Origin: Candidatus Nitrosocaldaceae archaeon
GTDB taxonomy: Archaea > Thermoproteota > Nitrososphaeria > Nitrososphaerales > Nitrosocaldaceae
Length of the DNA: 64,000 bases
Assembly (NCBI GenBank): GCA_026002835.1
Contig: BPGC01000001.1
Location: 1-64,000 of the forward strand
Direction of reading: 5' to 3'
Position 1 is the first letter of the stretch. Each line of letters starts with the position of its first letter. The notes beneath the pieces were generated by a model that saw only the letters and a list, made by a program, of their open reading frames with translations, was not told the DNA's origin and searched no databases. The position numbers were made by a program, and so were the translations under genes. Of the stretch, positions 8,140-17,177 are shown in pieces.

Positions 8140-8616
8140 TTAATCTTCAGCAGTTGCTATATGCAGTCCTATCAATATTATAAGCAGCAATGCTAAGAAT
8201 GCTTGTCCGTGCATCAATCTATTAAACACTTTAAGATTCCTTGAAGATGTATATCTTAACAATAAACCACTTATAACTAGTACACTCATAACTATCGCTA
8301 ATGATAATGATATAGGCTCTAGATACTCTACTAGCAACACACCATGAACCGCTCCAGCTATATATCCTATTATATTCAATGCTATATGAGCATTTAATAC
8401 TGGTTTATATAACAATGCTAATTCTCTAGCAATATTAGTTCCTATCATCTTAACTGGCAATTTCCTAACTCTATTATATATTATAAATGGAACGTTTGCT
8501 AGAAAACCAATGCCTATAGCAGCCCATCCTAATGCTTTTACAGCATCTTCTCCTTCATCACCGAATGCTGGGAAAGGAATCAGAAATAGTAAAGGAATTA
8601 TATAAATAAATTTCAT
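8140..8616 (-). CDS. Four-helix membrane protein with b-heme-like histidine pairs
   Basis: A 158-residue protein with a signal peptide or first helix at 1-19 and four further hydrophobic segments (about 25-46, 73-96, 104-121, 133-153). Two helices each carry two histidines spaced across the membrane: H77/H91 (14 apart) and H136/H152 (16 apart). The H-x13-H spacing is that of diheme b-type cytochromes such as ferric reductase or cytochrome b561 cores. It is the last gene of a three-gene operon and overlaps its upstream neighbour by four bases. I infer a small quinone- or metal-linked electron carrier; a non-heme role is possible. Confidence 0.65.
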   Translation of the reverse strand: MKFIYIIPLLFLIPFPAFGDEGEDAVKALGWAAIGIGFLANVPFIIYNRVRKLPVKMIGTNIARELALLYKPVLNAHIALNIIGYIAGAVHGVLLVEYLEPISLSLAIVMSVLVISGLLLRYTSSRNLKVFNRLMHGQAFLALLLIILIGLHIATAED

Positions 8617-8879
8617 GGTTTCACCCTTCTCATCTTAGCAATCTTCCATAATACATAACCACCAGTTCCAGCAACTGCGGCTATAGTAACATATAATACA
8701 ATATTAGCAAACCCTCCAAGGTTACGCTCTCCCCCTTCATCTTCTTCCTCCTTTTCTTCTTCAAATATCTTCCTTTCTTCTGTGCTTTCTTCTAACTCTT
8801 CTTCAAATTCATCCTCATCTGCAAATACTGATACTGTAGGTATTAGTAATAAAAGAATTAAGAATATTGCTATCTTCAT
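8613..8879 (-). CDS. Small acidic membrane protein
   Basis: An 88-residue protein: signal peptide (about 1-20), a strongly acidic segment at 22-52 made almost wholly of E and D with a few K/R, and a C-terminal transmembrane helix (about 55-79) ending KMRRVKP. Its stop overlaps the start of the His-rich membrane gene and it begins one base after the upstream gene ends. The acidic loop would lie outside the cell, where it could bind cations. No family is known to me. Confidence 0.6.
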   Translation of the reverse strand: MKIAIFLILLLLIPTVSVFADEDEFEEELEESTEERKIFEEEKEEEDEGGERNLGGFANIVLYVTIAAVAGTGGYVLWKIAKMRRVKP

Positions 8880-9299
8880 CTATATCACCTCTTCTGCTGC
8901 TTCTCTTCCTTTTAATGCATATATTGATAAGCCTATTATTGCTCCTTGCAATACTTTACTTATTACTCCTAACTCTCCTATCTCTACTACTCCTAACTCT
9001 TGATACATAATTCCTCTAGTTGCTGCATATAATATTATCAAGCCTATTGAACCTATTACTGCTATTATATATGGTGCTTTACCTCCTTTTAACATCCAAA
9101 TTCCAACTCCTATATATCCTATTCCTGTTGCAGTAAAGAATATAGCTTGCATCTCTCTGCTAACTGGTGCTTTTTCCTCCTCTTCCTCCTCTTCATGCTC
9201 TTCTAATGCTTCAGCATATTCCTCGTTGGCTTCTACGAAATATACTATTGCCGTTGCTACCATCAATGCTAAGAGTATATACGTAATACTCTTCTTCAT
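8880..9299 (-). CDS. Acidic-loop membrane protein, first gene of a three-gene operon
   Basis: A 139-residue protein with an N-terminal hydrophobic helix (6-22), an acidic stretch at 25-44 (EEHEEEEEEE core) and three more hydrophobic segments (about 51-68, 75-92 and 106-128). Like its neighbour it combines a signal/anchor with an E-rich outer loop, so the two may interact or have arisen by duplication of the anchor-plus-acid design. It is divergent from the gene at 9407. The function is unknown. Confidence 0.6.
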   Translation of the reverse strand: MKKSITYILLALMVATAIVYFVEANEEYAEALEEHEEEEEEEKAPVSREMQAIFFTATGIGYIGVGIWMLKGGKAPYIIAVIGSIGLIILYAATRGIMYQELGVVEIGELGVISKVLQGAIIGLSIYALKGREAAEEVI

Positions 9300-9406
9300 A
9301 CCATCAATTTAATATGATAAATTAATAAAGACTGAAATAACATAATTGTTAGGACTATTAACAAAGTTAATAGCTTATTTATATATGTGATCTTATAGAT
9401 AATTAC

Positions 9407-10138
9407 ATGGATAATGATGAGGAATCTCCTCTAATTGCTACTAGATATAGTAAAGACGCTGCTAAAGTTATAGCTTTAATCTATAAAAATCTCTCAATTA
9501 TAATTTATTTAACTATAGCATTAGCAGCATTTAGCATATTAGATGTATTAGGTGTATTACATATCATAGGCTTGAGCTCTGATTATATACATGATATAAT
9601 TATAACGATAGTATTACTGATATTATTAGGAATATTATCTATAGTGTTATTATACATAATTCGAGCAAAACGTATATTGAACTTATGGCATGATATATTT
9701 GAGGATAGTTCATTAAAGACAAGCATAAACATATTGATGAAAGATAAGACTAAAGAGGAAGCATTATATGCTATAGCAGAAAGCATTGATGAGATCAATC
9801 CTTATATTCAAAGATATATAGATAATAAAGAGATAAGTAGATTTATTGATGTAAAGATAGATGATATGAAATTTGATATCCTTATCGATAAGAATAGAGT
9901 TGAGAATACATTAAAAAATGTATTAGATGATTATGGTTCTATAATTGTAAAGATAGTAGATGGTAAGGCTGATCAAAGTATTGTAAATCAATTCTATGAA
10001 CAATTGTTAAGATATAATAGAATAACTAATAATAAGGTAGGTTTAGGATTGCTTATAGCAGATGAAGTAGAGCCAATTAAGATTAAACATAAGGCTATAG
10101 ATAGATTATTATTTATAGAGAAGAGCAAGATTCAATGA
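9407..10138 (+). CDS. Two-helix membrane protein with large cytoplasmic domain, unknown
   Basis: A 243-residue protein with transmembrane helices at about 29-50 and 62-86, joined by a short loop, followed by a 155-residue cytosolic region rich in I, D, K and E with helical character. No enzyme motif is seen. A TATA-like TTTATATAT near 9378-9386 lies about 25 bases before the ATG, giving a leaderless message. It is convergent with the winged-helix gene, with adjacent stops. Confidence 0.65.
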   Translation: MDNDEESPLIATRYSKDAAKVIALIYKNLSIIIYLTIALAAFSILDVLGVLHIIGLSSDYIHDIIITIVLLILLGILSIVLLYIIRAKRILNLWHDIFEDSSLKTSINILMKDKTKEEALYAIAESIDEINPYIQRYIDNKEISRFIDVKIDDMKFDILIDKNRVENTLKNVLDDYGSIIVKIVDGKADQSIVNQFYEQLLRYNRITNNKVGLGLLIADEVEPIKIKHKAIDRLLFIEKSKIQ

Positions 10139-10438
10139 TTATACATCTTTAAGGCTTCTAACAAATTCTAAAAAGTCCTTAGCCCATTTATAATAAACCT
10201 TCAGACCTTTCTCAGTAACTTGATAAAATTTAGCATTAGGAGTCTTTACAGACTTTATGTATCCATTCCTCTCAAGCGTATCCATAATTCTAGATATTCT
10301 ATCTGGTCTTTGAGTACTCAATCCTTTAACTTTGGTGAGTATATGATATTTGCTTATAGGAGTATCTCTAGCATATATGCACATATACTCTAATATCGCA
10401 AGCATTGTATACTCTGCAGATAGCCTCTTCTTTGACAA
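10139..10438 (-). CDS. Winged-helix DNA-binding protein
   Basis: A 99-residue single-domain regulator. The segments ISKYHILTKVKGLSTQRPDRI and IMDTLERNGYIKSV read as helix-turn-helix followed by a short wing (NAKFYQVTEKGLKVYYKW). Such stand-alone archaeal winged-helix proteins of the ArsR/PadR type are abundant in Thaumarchaeota. No effector domain is present, so it may respond by dimerisation or act constitutively. The target is unknown; it lies alone between a convergent gene and a divergent tRNA methyltransferase gene. Confidence 0.8.
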   Translation of the reverse strand: MSKKRLSAEYTMLAILEYMCIYARDTPISKYHILTKVKGLSTQRPDRISRIMDTLERNGYIKSVKTPNAKFYQVTEKGLKVYYKWAKDFLEFVRSLKDV

Positions 10439-10490
10439 TAATTATAATGCAATATAAATAATAATAAGTGTTTTTTATCTAGAATTATCA

Positions 10491-11345
10491 ATGCCTCGAT
10501 TACTTAAAGAAGCATTGAAGAATACATTGAAAGACGAAGAGTTAAGAGAAGTATATTCAGCATTAGATATAATAGGAGATATAGCTATCTTGAAGATACC
10601 AGACAAATTACTCGATAAAAAGCATATCATAGGGGAAGCAGTTCTTAATAGCATAAAACATGTTAGAACTGTTTATATGCAAAGTTCAGCAGTTAAAGAT
10701 GCTTATAGGATTAGAGAGTTAGAATGTATTGCTGGGATAGACGATCCTATAACTATCTATAAGGAGCACGGTTGTAGGTTTAAGGTTAATGTTAAAACTA
10801 CTTACTTTTCTCCTAGGTTATCTACTGAGAGGTTGAGAATTGCAGAGTTAGTTAGAGATGGAGAGATGATAGTAAATATGTTTGCTGGAATAGGAACCTT
10901 CTCTATTATAATAGCAAAGAAGAAGAGATGTAGAGTTTATAGTATTGATTTAAATCCAGAGGCTCATAGATATGCAATTGAAAATATAAGATTGAATAAA
11001 GTTGAAGATAGAGTAGTTCCATTACTAGGAGATGCTAGAGTAATAATCAGAGATAAATTAAAAGGTATTGCAGATAGAGTATTGATGCCTCTGCCAGAAG
11101 AGGCTAGAGAATTTATAGATGATGCATTACTAGCATTAAAGGATCAAGGCATAATTCATTACTTTACACACCTTCATGCTAACAATAAACAAGATGCTAT
11201 TGTTAGATGTAAAGAAGAGGTTGATAAGATGATGAGCAATAAATGTAGATATAATATAGATAATGTTAGAGTGGTTAGAGCTGTAGGTCCTAGATTTTAT
11301 CAATTAGTGGCTGATATTAATATAGATAAATCATTCCTCTCTTGA
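10491..11345 (+). CDS. tRNA (guanine37-N1)-methyltransferase Trm5/Taw2 family
   Basis: A 284-residue class-I SAM methyltransferase. The N-terminal part (to about residue 95) fits the Trm5 substrate-binding domain (YFSPRLSTERLRIAELV). SAM motif I is MFAGIGTFSIIIAKK, motif II SIDLNPEAHRYAIENI and motif III LLGDARVI. Motif IV reads VLMPLPEEA, where Trm5 usually has NLP and Taw2 a related tripeptide. These enzymes modify G37 of tRNA or transfer an aminocarboxypropyl group during wyosine synthesis. I cannot separate Trm5 from Taw2. The 3' end overlaps the convergent small membrane gene by 15 bases. Confidence 0.85.
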   Translation: MPRLLKEALKNTLKDEELREVYSALDIIGDIAILKIPDKLLDKKHIIGEAVLNSIKHVRTVYMQSSAVKDAYRIRELECIAGIDDPITIYKEHGCRFKVNVKTTYFSPRLSTERLRIAELVRDGEMIVNMFAGIGTFSIIIAKKKRCRVYSIDLNPEAHRYAIENIRLNKVEDRVVPLLGDARVIIRDKLKGIADRVLMPLPEEAREFIDDALLALKDQGIIHYFTHLHANNKQDAIVRCKEEVDKMMSNKCRYNIDNVRVVRAVGPRFYQLVADINIDKSFLS

Positions 11346-11516
11346 TAAAGCCATATTCAAACCTATAAATGCAAATAATATTGCTATAACTCCTATCAAT
11401 CCTACAATGGTCAATTTCAAGATCAGTATACTCCATTCGCTTGCTAACAATAGATATGCATATGCTATAAATCCTATTATTGATGCTAGAAATATCAGCA
11501 AACCTATAGCTCTCAT
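11331..11516 (-). CDS. Small two-helix membrane protein
   Basis: A 61-residue hydrophobic protein with helices at about 4-25 and 33-55 and a charged end (LSREE). The start at 11516 is followed directly by the hydrophobic helix (MRAIGLLIFLASIIGFIAY). It lies downstream of DNA ligase on the same strand with about 26 bases between them, so it may be co-transcribed. No family is recognised. A longer frame on the same strand in another phase has no membrane or domain logic. Confidence 0.55.
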   Translation of the reverse strand: MRAIGLLIFLASIIGFIAYAYLLLASEWSILILKLTIVGLIGVIAILFAFIGLNMALSREE

Positions 11517-11542
11517 ACAATCTGCTAGAGAGTAAGATCATA

Positions 11543-13147
11543 TTATCTCTTACTATTATATAATGTTCTAACTTTATCTATGTTATCTATATCATCAACA
11601 CTTTTATCATATCTGATCCTCTTTATTCTAGGGAATCTTAATGCAAAACTACTATCATATCTATCGCTTCTAGTTATATCATCGAATGCTACCTCTAATA
11701 CTATCTCTGGTTTTACTATTATTCTATACCCTTCATCTTTTATCATCAGCCTCTTAAGCCTTTCTGTCATCTCCATTATCTCCTCATCTGTCAAACCAGA
11801 GTATGCTTTCCCAATTATCTTTAATTTATCACCATCTCTAACAGCAAATGTATAATCTGATAATAATCTAGCTCTTTTACCATGACCATATTCAGCAGCA
11901 ACTATAACAACATCTAGTGTATCCAATTCTTGCTTTAATTTCAACCAATACTTGTTCCTATTACCTACTTGATAATTAGAATAAGGATCTTTAAGCATCA
12001 AACCTTCATGACCTAACCTTTTACTTTCATCAAACTTTGCTATAATCTCATCTTTAGAATCTGTTATTATATATTGCGCATGCATAAAATATTCTTTGAA
12101 TTCTAATGAATGTAATATCTTTTTACGCTCAATTAGGCTCTTATCTATAAGTATATCTTGATCTAGATATAATATATCATATACTATGTATTTTATTGGT
12201 ATATTACTATTTACATTCTTGCTTCTAAGCCTCTTCTGTAATTCATTAAAGTGTAAAGGTTTATCTTTATATGCTAATATCTCTCCATCCAAAATAAATT
12301 CATGATTATAGCCCATAGCTTCGTTTACTAACTCTGGGAATGAGTATGTTATATCTTCCAACCTTCTAGAGAATATCTTAACCTTATCGCTTTTATGGAG
12401 TTGTGCTCTTATACCATCATACTTGTATTCTACAATCATCTTATCTTTTATATCAGATATATCGTGTATAGTATCAGCAAGCATAAAACTTACTGGTCTC
12501 AATACCTGCATCTTTATCTCATCTAATTTAGCATATCTTGCTGCTATTGCAACAGAGCCTATATCACTGCTAAGTAATATACCTCTTCTAACCTTATCTA
12601 GCATCTGACCAAATGCTACTGCTACTGCTTGTTCTACCAAACCTTCAGTCAAACCTATACGCAACTCGTTGAGCATAATCTTTACTAGATATCTAGCTTC
12701 TAACGGTGAAGAATTGATAAGCAAACCTTCTAGCATCTTCTTCTTTTCTTCAATAGATCCAGAACCTTTCAAACTAGCCATCTTTCTGAATATATTATAA
12801 ATATACTCTAGCTCAAGTTTAATACTAAATAATGGTTTTATCTTAAGATCTTTTACTGCTAACTCAGCAACCTTACCTAGATCTCCATATTTCAGATACT
12901 CTTTCTCTAATACATCTTTGCTTATATTGCTAATACTTATTATAACATCCCAGATGTTCTTATAACCTAGGTTTAGATCCAATTCTGAACCCTTTGGAAA
13001 TATCCTTCCAGATAGAAATATACTTGCTATCTTTAATGCTTGATCATCTAATCCTTTAATATAATCAGCCAATATCTTAACCTTCTCATTCTTGCTACTT
13101 GTAGTACTAATTAGATGACAAGTATAAGCAAACTCTTCAAAACTCAT
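11543..13147 (-). CDS. lig: ATP-dependent DNA ligase
   Basis: Seals nicks in DNA during replication and repair. The N-terminal DNA-binding domain (to about residue 210) contains the archaeal/eukaryal ligase-I segments ELRIGLTEGLVEQAVAVAFG and RPVSFMLAD. The adenylation motif I is EYKYDGIRAQLH with the nucleotide-accepting lysine. Motif III (DGEILAY), IV (EGLMLKD) and V (YWLKLKQE) follow, then the OB-fold domain. The start is placed at the ATG 13147; an in-frame TTG nine bases upstream is less likely. Length (about 534 residues after this start) is somewhat below the usual 580-600 of archaeal ligases but all motifs are present. Confidence 0.95.
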   Translation of the reverse strand: MSFEEFAYTCHLISTTSSKNEKVKILADYIKGLDDQALKIASIFLSGRIFPKGSELDLNLGYKNIWDVIISISNISKDVLEKEYLKYGDLGKVAELAVKDLKIKPLFSIKLELEYIYNIFRKMASLKGSGSIEEKKKMLEGLLINSSPLEARYLVKIMLNELRIGLTEGLVEQAVAVAFGQMLDKVRRGILLSSDIGSVAIAARYAKLDEIKMQVLRPVSFMLADTIHDISDIKDKMIVEYKYDGIRAQLHKSDKVKIFSRRLEDITYSFPELVNEAMGYNHEFILDGEILAYKDKPLHFNELQKRLRSKNVNSNIPIKYIVYDILYLDQDILIDKSLIERKKILHSLEFKEYFMHAQYIITDSKDEIIAKFDESKRLGHEGLMLKDPYSNYQVGNRNKYWLKLKQELDTLDVVIVAAEYGHGKRARLLSDYTFAVRDGDKLKIIGKAYSGLTDEEIMEMTERLKRLMIKDEGYRIIVKPEIVLEVAFDDITRSDRYDSSFALRFPRIKRIRYDKSVDDIDNIDKVRTLYNSKR

Positions 13148-13166
13148 CTTTATCAATGATCAGAGC

Positions 13167-13670
13167 CTAATTGGGTTTTAGATCTAATGCCATAAGATAT
13201 GCATCCTCTCCATCTCTATAATATCCTCTAAGCCTACTCTTTATTATAAAGTCTAACTGCTCATATAATTTTACAGCAGGAGTATTACTAACTCTAACCT
13301 CTAAATAAACTTCATCACATTTCCTAGATGCCATTGCTGAGATAGCTTCTTCCATCAATGCTTTACCTAATCCTTTCCCTCTATGCTCTTCATTAACAGC
13401 AATAGATACAACATGACCTTTCTTAACAAACCCTAAGCGTTTAAAATTAGAGAAACCAAACTCTATTTTGCACATTATATATCCTACTATGGCATCATCA
13501 AGTTCAGCCACTATAAAGCCTTCTGGAAATTCATTAAGCAAAGATTCGAAGAAATAGTCTGAATAATGTTCTGGTAGATTCTTCATATTAACCTCTATTA
13601 CTGATGGTATATCCTTTAATTCACATCTCCTTATTATGTAATCCCCAACTCTTCTTAACTCTACTTGCAA
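13167..13670 (-). CDS. GNAT N-terminal acetyltransferase (Ard1/RimI type)
   Basis: A 167-residue GNAT enzyme. The acetyl-CoA binding motif is EEHRGKGLGKALMEEAIS (Q/RxxGxG/A), preceded by VVSIAVN and followed by YLEVRVSNTPAVKLYEQLDF, the signature of RimI/Ard1 enzymes. The N-terminus CELKDIPSVIEVNMKNLPEHYS matches archaeal Ard1, which acetylates protein N-termini. Its only start near the first strand is TTG at 13670. It sits directly upstream of DNA ligase on the same strand, 19 bases away. Confidence 0.9.
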   Translation of the reverse strand: MQVELRRVGDYIIRRCELKDIPSVIEVNMKNLPEHYSDYFFESLLNEFPEGFIVAELDDAIVGYIMCKIEFGFSNFKRLGFVKKGHVVSIAVNEEHRGKGLGKALMEEAISAMASRKCDEVYLEVRVSNTPAVKLYEQLDFIIKSRLRGYYRDGEDAYLMALDLKPN

Positions 13671-13832
13671 CGATAAATATTACTTAAATTAGGTATTTAA
13701 CTCTAACCAATAATTATATTATAGTTGATATACATACTAGAAATATACAGATAATGCATTTTGTATATTATATATAAAGGTTTTAAAAATATACAAAAGT
13801 ATTAATGTGAATGCTGCACTTATATAATTAGT

Positions 13833-14933
13833 TTGGTCTCAATAGAAGGTAAGCAGCCTTTAGATGAGGATACTATAATATCAGTAGTAGCAAAATATAT
13901 ACCGTTTACGGAGTATTATAGTAGATTAGACGGTTCTATAGAGTTTGTAACATATGAGATGAATATTAAGGATAGATTCAAGAATCTTATATACGCATTA
14001 AGCGAGTATGGTTTACTTGCTAGAGTAACAAAGAGTAACGACCTTTATCTTAATATTATAGTATTCAAAGAGGAAGAGTATAAGAGTAGAATTAAGCCAT
14101 GGATGCCATTTGCATTATTTATAATAACTACACTAGTTGTCTTTTATGATGGAATAGTTAGATCACAGACTACGTTTGCTCAAGCCTATATTAATGATCC
14201 TATATTCATGGCTATATTATATGTTGTATCATTTATGGGCATCTTAGGAGTTCATGAGATGGGACATATGCTTGCTGCTAAGAAGCACGGTGTTAAGAGT
14301 ACTTGGCCATTATTCATACCTGGTATTCCTGGACTATTTGTAGTTCCTCCTACATTTGGGGCTATAATATTTTCAAGAGGAAATATGATAAATAGAGATG
14401 TATTATTCGATGTTGGTGTATCTGGTCCTATAGCTGGATTGATTATAACAATAATTGTATCTATATATGGAGCATCGATCTCTCCTCTAGTTCCAGAAGA
14501 GGTTAGCGAAGAACAACCAGGATTTATAACTATACCTACTAGCCTTCTTATGATGGCTACCTTTATGCTTACAGATAGAATTGTAGAAGGGTTTACTGTA
14601 GTATTATCACCAGTAGCCTTTGCTGCTTGGGTAGGTTTTATTGTAACATTCCTTAACTTGATACCAGCATGGCAGTTGGATGGAGGGCATATAACAAGAG
14701 CAGCATTAGGAAGGAGATGGCATGTATATTTAACATTCACAAGTATCATAGCCTTAGCAGCATTAGGCTATATATTCTGGGCATTGTTCATATTATTGAT
14801 GAGTAGTAGAATGCAGGATGTAAAACCATTAGATGATGTATCGCCATTATCAAAGAAGAGGAAGATAATATATGCTGTAACATTGATCCTTGCTGGATTA
14901 TGCGCTCCAATGCCTCAATACTTATCATTCTGA
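13833..14933 (+). CDS. Site-2-type intramembrane zinc metalloprotease
   Basis: A 366-residue membrane protease of the M50/S2P family that cuts within membrane helices, usually for transmembrane signalling. The zinc motif HEMGH is at 141-145, and the second motif LNLIPAWQLDGGH supplies the third ligand (the D of LDG). About six hydrophobic segments surround them. The first 90 residues form a cytosolic domain. The only usable start is TTG at 13833, since an in-frame stop lies 30 bases upstream. It is convergent with the next gene, overlapping by 9 bases. Confidence 0.9.
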   Translation: MVSIEGKQPLDEDTIISVVAKYIPFTEYYSRLDGSIEFVTYEMNIKDRFKNLIYALSEYGLLARVTKSNDLYLNIIVFKEEEYKSRIKPWMPFALFIITTLVVFYDGIVRSQTTFAQAYINDPIFMAILYVVSFMGILGVHEMGHMLAAKKHGVKSTWPLFIPGIPGLFVVPPTFGAIIFSRGNMINRDVLFDVGVSGPIAGLIITIIVSIYGASISPLVPEEVSEEQPGFITIPTSLLMMATFMLTDRIVEGFTVVLSPVAFAAWVGFIVTFLNLIPAWQLDGGHITRAALGRRWHVYLTFTSIIALAALGYIFWALFILLMSSRMQDVKPLDDVSPLSKKRKIIYAVTLILAGLCAPMPQYLSF

Positions 14934-15944
14934 TACTAACATTATATTACTAGCATCTCTAACAACGGTAACCTTTTGTCTAGGATTTTTCGATAGCAAA
15001 TATTTTAGAGCATGGTTTATGCTTCTAAATGATCTAAATCCAATCACTTTAAGATAATAATCTGGCAATGATGTTATCAATGATATGTTATATCTAGCCT
15101 TTGCATAATTTAGAAATTTTAGATCTTCAATACCCTCAATATATGCTTCAAGCCTACCTTGAACTAGCATATCCAATACTTTAGATCCTAAACCATCTCT
15201 TCCTTCAGCCAATAATATTACATTAGCATCATCTCTCAATACATTTATACAATTCCATAATGCTCTTAGAGAATCAGATAAGGTATGAACATATCCAGAA
15301 CCTATAACTATAGCTCTTGTTTTCTCGCTCTTAATTTTAAATTGTTCTAACAATTTTATAGATTCTTGATTAGCTTTTATTGGTTCATCAATAACTATAT
15401 CAGTTATATGATTATCATTAATTATAACCTCAACAGATTTACTAGAAAAAGATTCTATATGCTTATAAGCTGTTGTTAAAGTATTAGTAATCTTTCCAGG
15501 AGATGGTTCTTTGACTTTATCTATTACCTCTTGCATGAGTTCATTATTCATCCTAGCCATTATAGTAGGCATACCTTTATAGCCAAATAATGGATCGAAC
15601 CCAGCTATAGATAGCAGTAATGTATCATCTTTATCGTATATACTATCATCTAAAGGTCTTGGATCATGATCTTTATAATAATTCCTTATACTATTATGCA
15701 TGAAGAGAGTTGTAGTTATATCTTTTGATCCTAACATACGCTTGAATTTTATTGCTAGATCTGCTAATATTCTATTATCTTCTAATACACAGATATTGAT
15801 ATGAGATCTTGATAAATTATTAATAACCTCTTCCAATCCATTCTCTTCTAAAGCCTCTCTTTGATATCTTATATCATCTAACAGATTTTCTGCTTTTATA
15901 TCTAATACTATCTCTGTATCTCCATATGGTAGCCAGATCTCCAT
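14925..15944 (-). CDS. LarA-like (DUF2088, lactate-racemase fold) protein
   Basis: About 339 residues. The N-terminus MEIWLPYGDTEIVLDIKAENL is the beta hairpin typical of LarA, the nickel-pincer racemase, and the C-terminal half has the matching segment VILLAEGRDGLGS. The intervening region (LFMHNSIRNYY, IAGFDPLFGYKG) is divergent, and the canonical LarA histidines are not all obvious. No larB, larC or larE maturation gene is nearby. It may be a racemase or epimerase on another 2-hydroxy acid, or may have lost the cofactor. ATG at 15944 is preferred to a TTG nine bases upstream. Confidence 0.65.
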   Translation of the reverse strand: MEIWLPYGDTEIVLDIKAENLLDDIRYQREALEENGLEEVINNLSRSHINICVLEDNRILADLAIKFKRMLGSKDITTTLFMHNSIRNYYKDHDPRPLDDSIYDKDDTLLLSIAGFDPLFGYKGMPTIMARMNNELMQEVIDKVKEPSPGKITNTLTTAYKHIESFSSKSVEVIINDNHITDIVIDEPIKANQESIKLLEQFKIKSEKTRAIVIGSGYVHTLSDSLRALWNCINVLRDDANVILLAEGRDGLGSKVLDMLVQGRLEAYIEGIEDLKFLNYAKARYNISLITSLPDYYLKVIGFRSFRSINHALKYLLSKNPRQKVTVVRDASNIMLVSE

Positions 15945-15994
15945 ATTAATCAAATATCACAAGGCTAAAATAAATCCTACTTGTTATCTATGAT

Positions 15995-16585
15995 ATGGAT
16001 ATAAAGAGAGAATTGGCAGAGTTTATGATAAAGAGCAATGCTATAAGGTTTGGTCTATTCAAACTCTCTAGTGGTAAAGAAAGCCCATATTATATCGATC
16101 TTCGTGTATTGCCAAGTTTTCCATCATACTTTAAACTAGTCATAGATGCTTTTAAGACTGAATTAAATAAATTAAATACAGATTATCTATGTTCGATCCC
16201 AACGGCTGGATTGGTATATACTTCTGCTCTATCATATATCCTAGCAAAACCTTTGATCTATGTTAGAAAAGAACCAAAGATGCATGGAACTAACAAACTT
16301 ATTGAAGGATATCTAAAGCCTGGTGCAGAAGTTACAGTAATAGATGATGTTATAACTACTGGAAGATCAGTTATAAATGCGATAGAGGCTATTAGGGCTA
16401 ATGGCGGTATTGTTAATAATGCAATAGTATTAATAGATAGATTAGAAGGAGCAAAAGAGACATTGAATAGATTAGGAGTTAATCTAATAGCAATAGCAAC
16501 TATTAAAGAGATAGCTGAGATATTATATAATACAGATATGATAGATGAGGATACTTTTACAATAATAAAGGAACAGGTTGGTTAG
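15995..16585 (+). CDS. pyrE: Orotate phosphoribosyltransferase
   Basis: Joins orotate to PRPP in pyrimidine synthesis, giving orotidine 5'-phosphate. The PRPP-binding motif VTVIDDVITTGRSV is at about 110-123. The N-terminus FGLFKLSSGKESPYYIDLR and the segment YVRKEPKMHGTNKLIEGYL (the flexible catalytic loop) identify PyrE among phosphoribosyltransferases. At 196 residues it is a normal length. The ATG at 15995 leaves a standard N-terminal helix. Its stop overlaps the convergent tbp stop by four bases. Confidence 0.96.
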   Translation: MDIKRELAEFMIKSNAIRFGLFKLSSGKESPYYIDLRVLPSFPSYFKLVIDAFKTELNKLNTDYLCSIPTAGLVYTSALSYILAKPLIYVRKEPKMHGTNKLIEGYLKPGAEVTVIDDVITTGRSVINAIEAIRANGGIVNNAIVLIDRLEGAKETLNRLGVNLIAIATIKEIAEILYNTDMIDEDTFTIIKEQVG

Positions 16586-17145
16586 TCTTCATATATCATT
16601 AATCCTTTCTCTTCTAATAGCACATGCAGATTTTGTACAGTCTTATAAACATCCTCTTCTTTCTTTGCACCAGTGCATACCAACTTTCCACTTGCAAATA
16701 ACAAGATTACTGTCTTTGGATCTAGCATTCTATGTATCAAACCAGGAAATTGTTCTGGTTCATACATACTTCTTGGTAAAACTCTAGCAGCTAACTCTAG
16801 ATGTATCTTTCCTCCCAGACTTGCAGATGCTACTATATTCTGGATCTCTATTATGGGTTCGTTCTCTATTGGTACTCCTCCTTTCTTCAATTTATTAACT
16901 ACGGTCTTTACAGCCTTAATTGCTTGCTCTTCAGACTTTGCACCAGTACATACCATCTTCCCAGAACTAAAGATCAATGTTGCAGTTTTAGGAGATTTTA
17001 ATCTAAATACCAAGCCTGGAAATTGATCTGGATGATATTCAACATCTGGGAATATTTGAGTTATAAGGTTCAGATTTACTGTCTGATTTATACTAGCAGA
17101 GGCAACTACATTCTCTATACTTACTACAGGTTTAGTTTGTGGCAT
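16582..17145 (-). CDS. tbp: TATA-box binding protein
   Basis: A 187-residue general transcription factor made of two imperfect repeats forming the saddle. Repeat 1 (about 8-95) has VVASASINQTVNL, FPGLVFRLKSPKTATLIFSS and GKMVCTGAKSEEQA. Repeat 2 (about 99-185) has IVASASLGGKIHL, FPGLIHRMLDPKTVILLFAS and GKLVCTGAKKEEDV. The paired phenylalanines and valines that wedge into the TATA box are kept. A short tail, LMIYED, ends the protein. It recruits TFB and RNA polymerase. Confidence 0.98.
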   Translation of the reverse strand: MPQTKPVVSIENVVASASINQTVNLNLITQIFPDVEYHPDQFPGLVFRLKSPKTATLIFSSGKMVCTGAKSEEQAIKAVKTVVNKLKKGGVPIENEPIIEIQNIVASASLGGKIHLELAARVLPRSMYEPEQFPGLIHRMLDPKTVILLFASGKLVCTGAKKEEDVYKTVQNLHVLLEEKGLMIYED

Positions 17146-17177
17146 GCATTATTTATAAAGTGGGTTATATATATACC

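Noticed and set aside
11317..11541. Alternative 74-codon frame overlapping the two-helix membrane protein
   Set aside because: It overlaps the 61-residue hydrophobic protein on the same strand and lacks structure; the hydrophobic frame is more plausible.
14252..14749. A 165-codon minus-strand frame inside the site-2 protease gene
   Set aside because: It is the shadow of the HEMGH protease; the plus strand has all family motifs.
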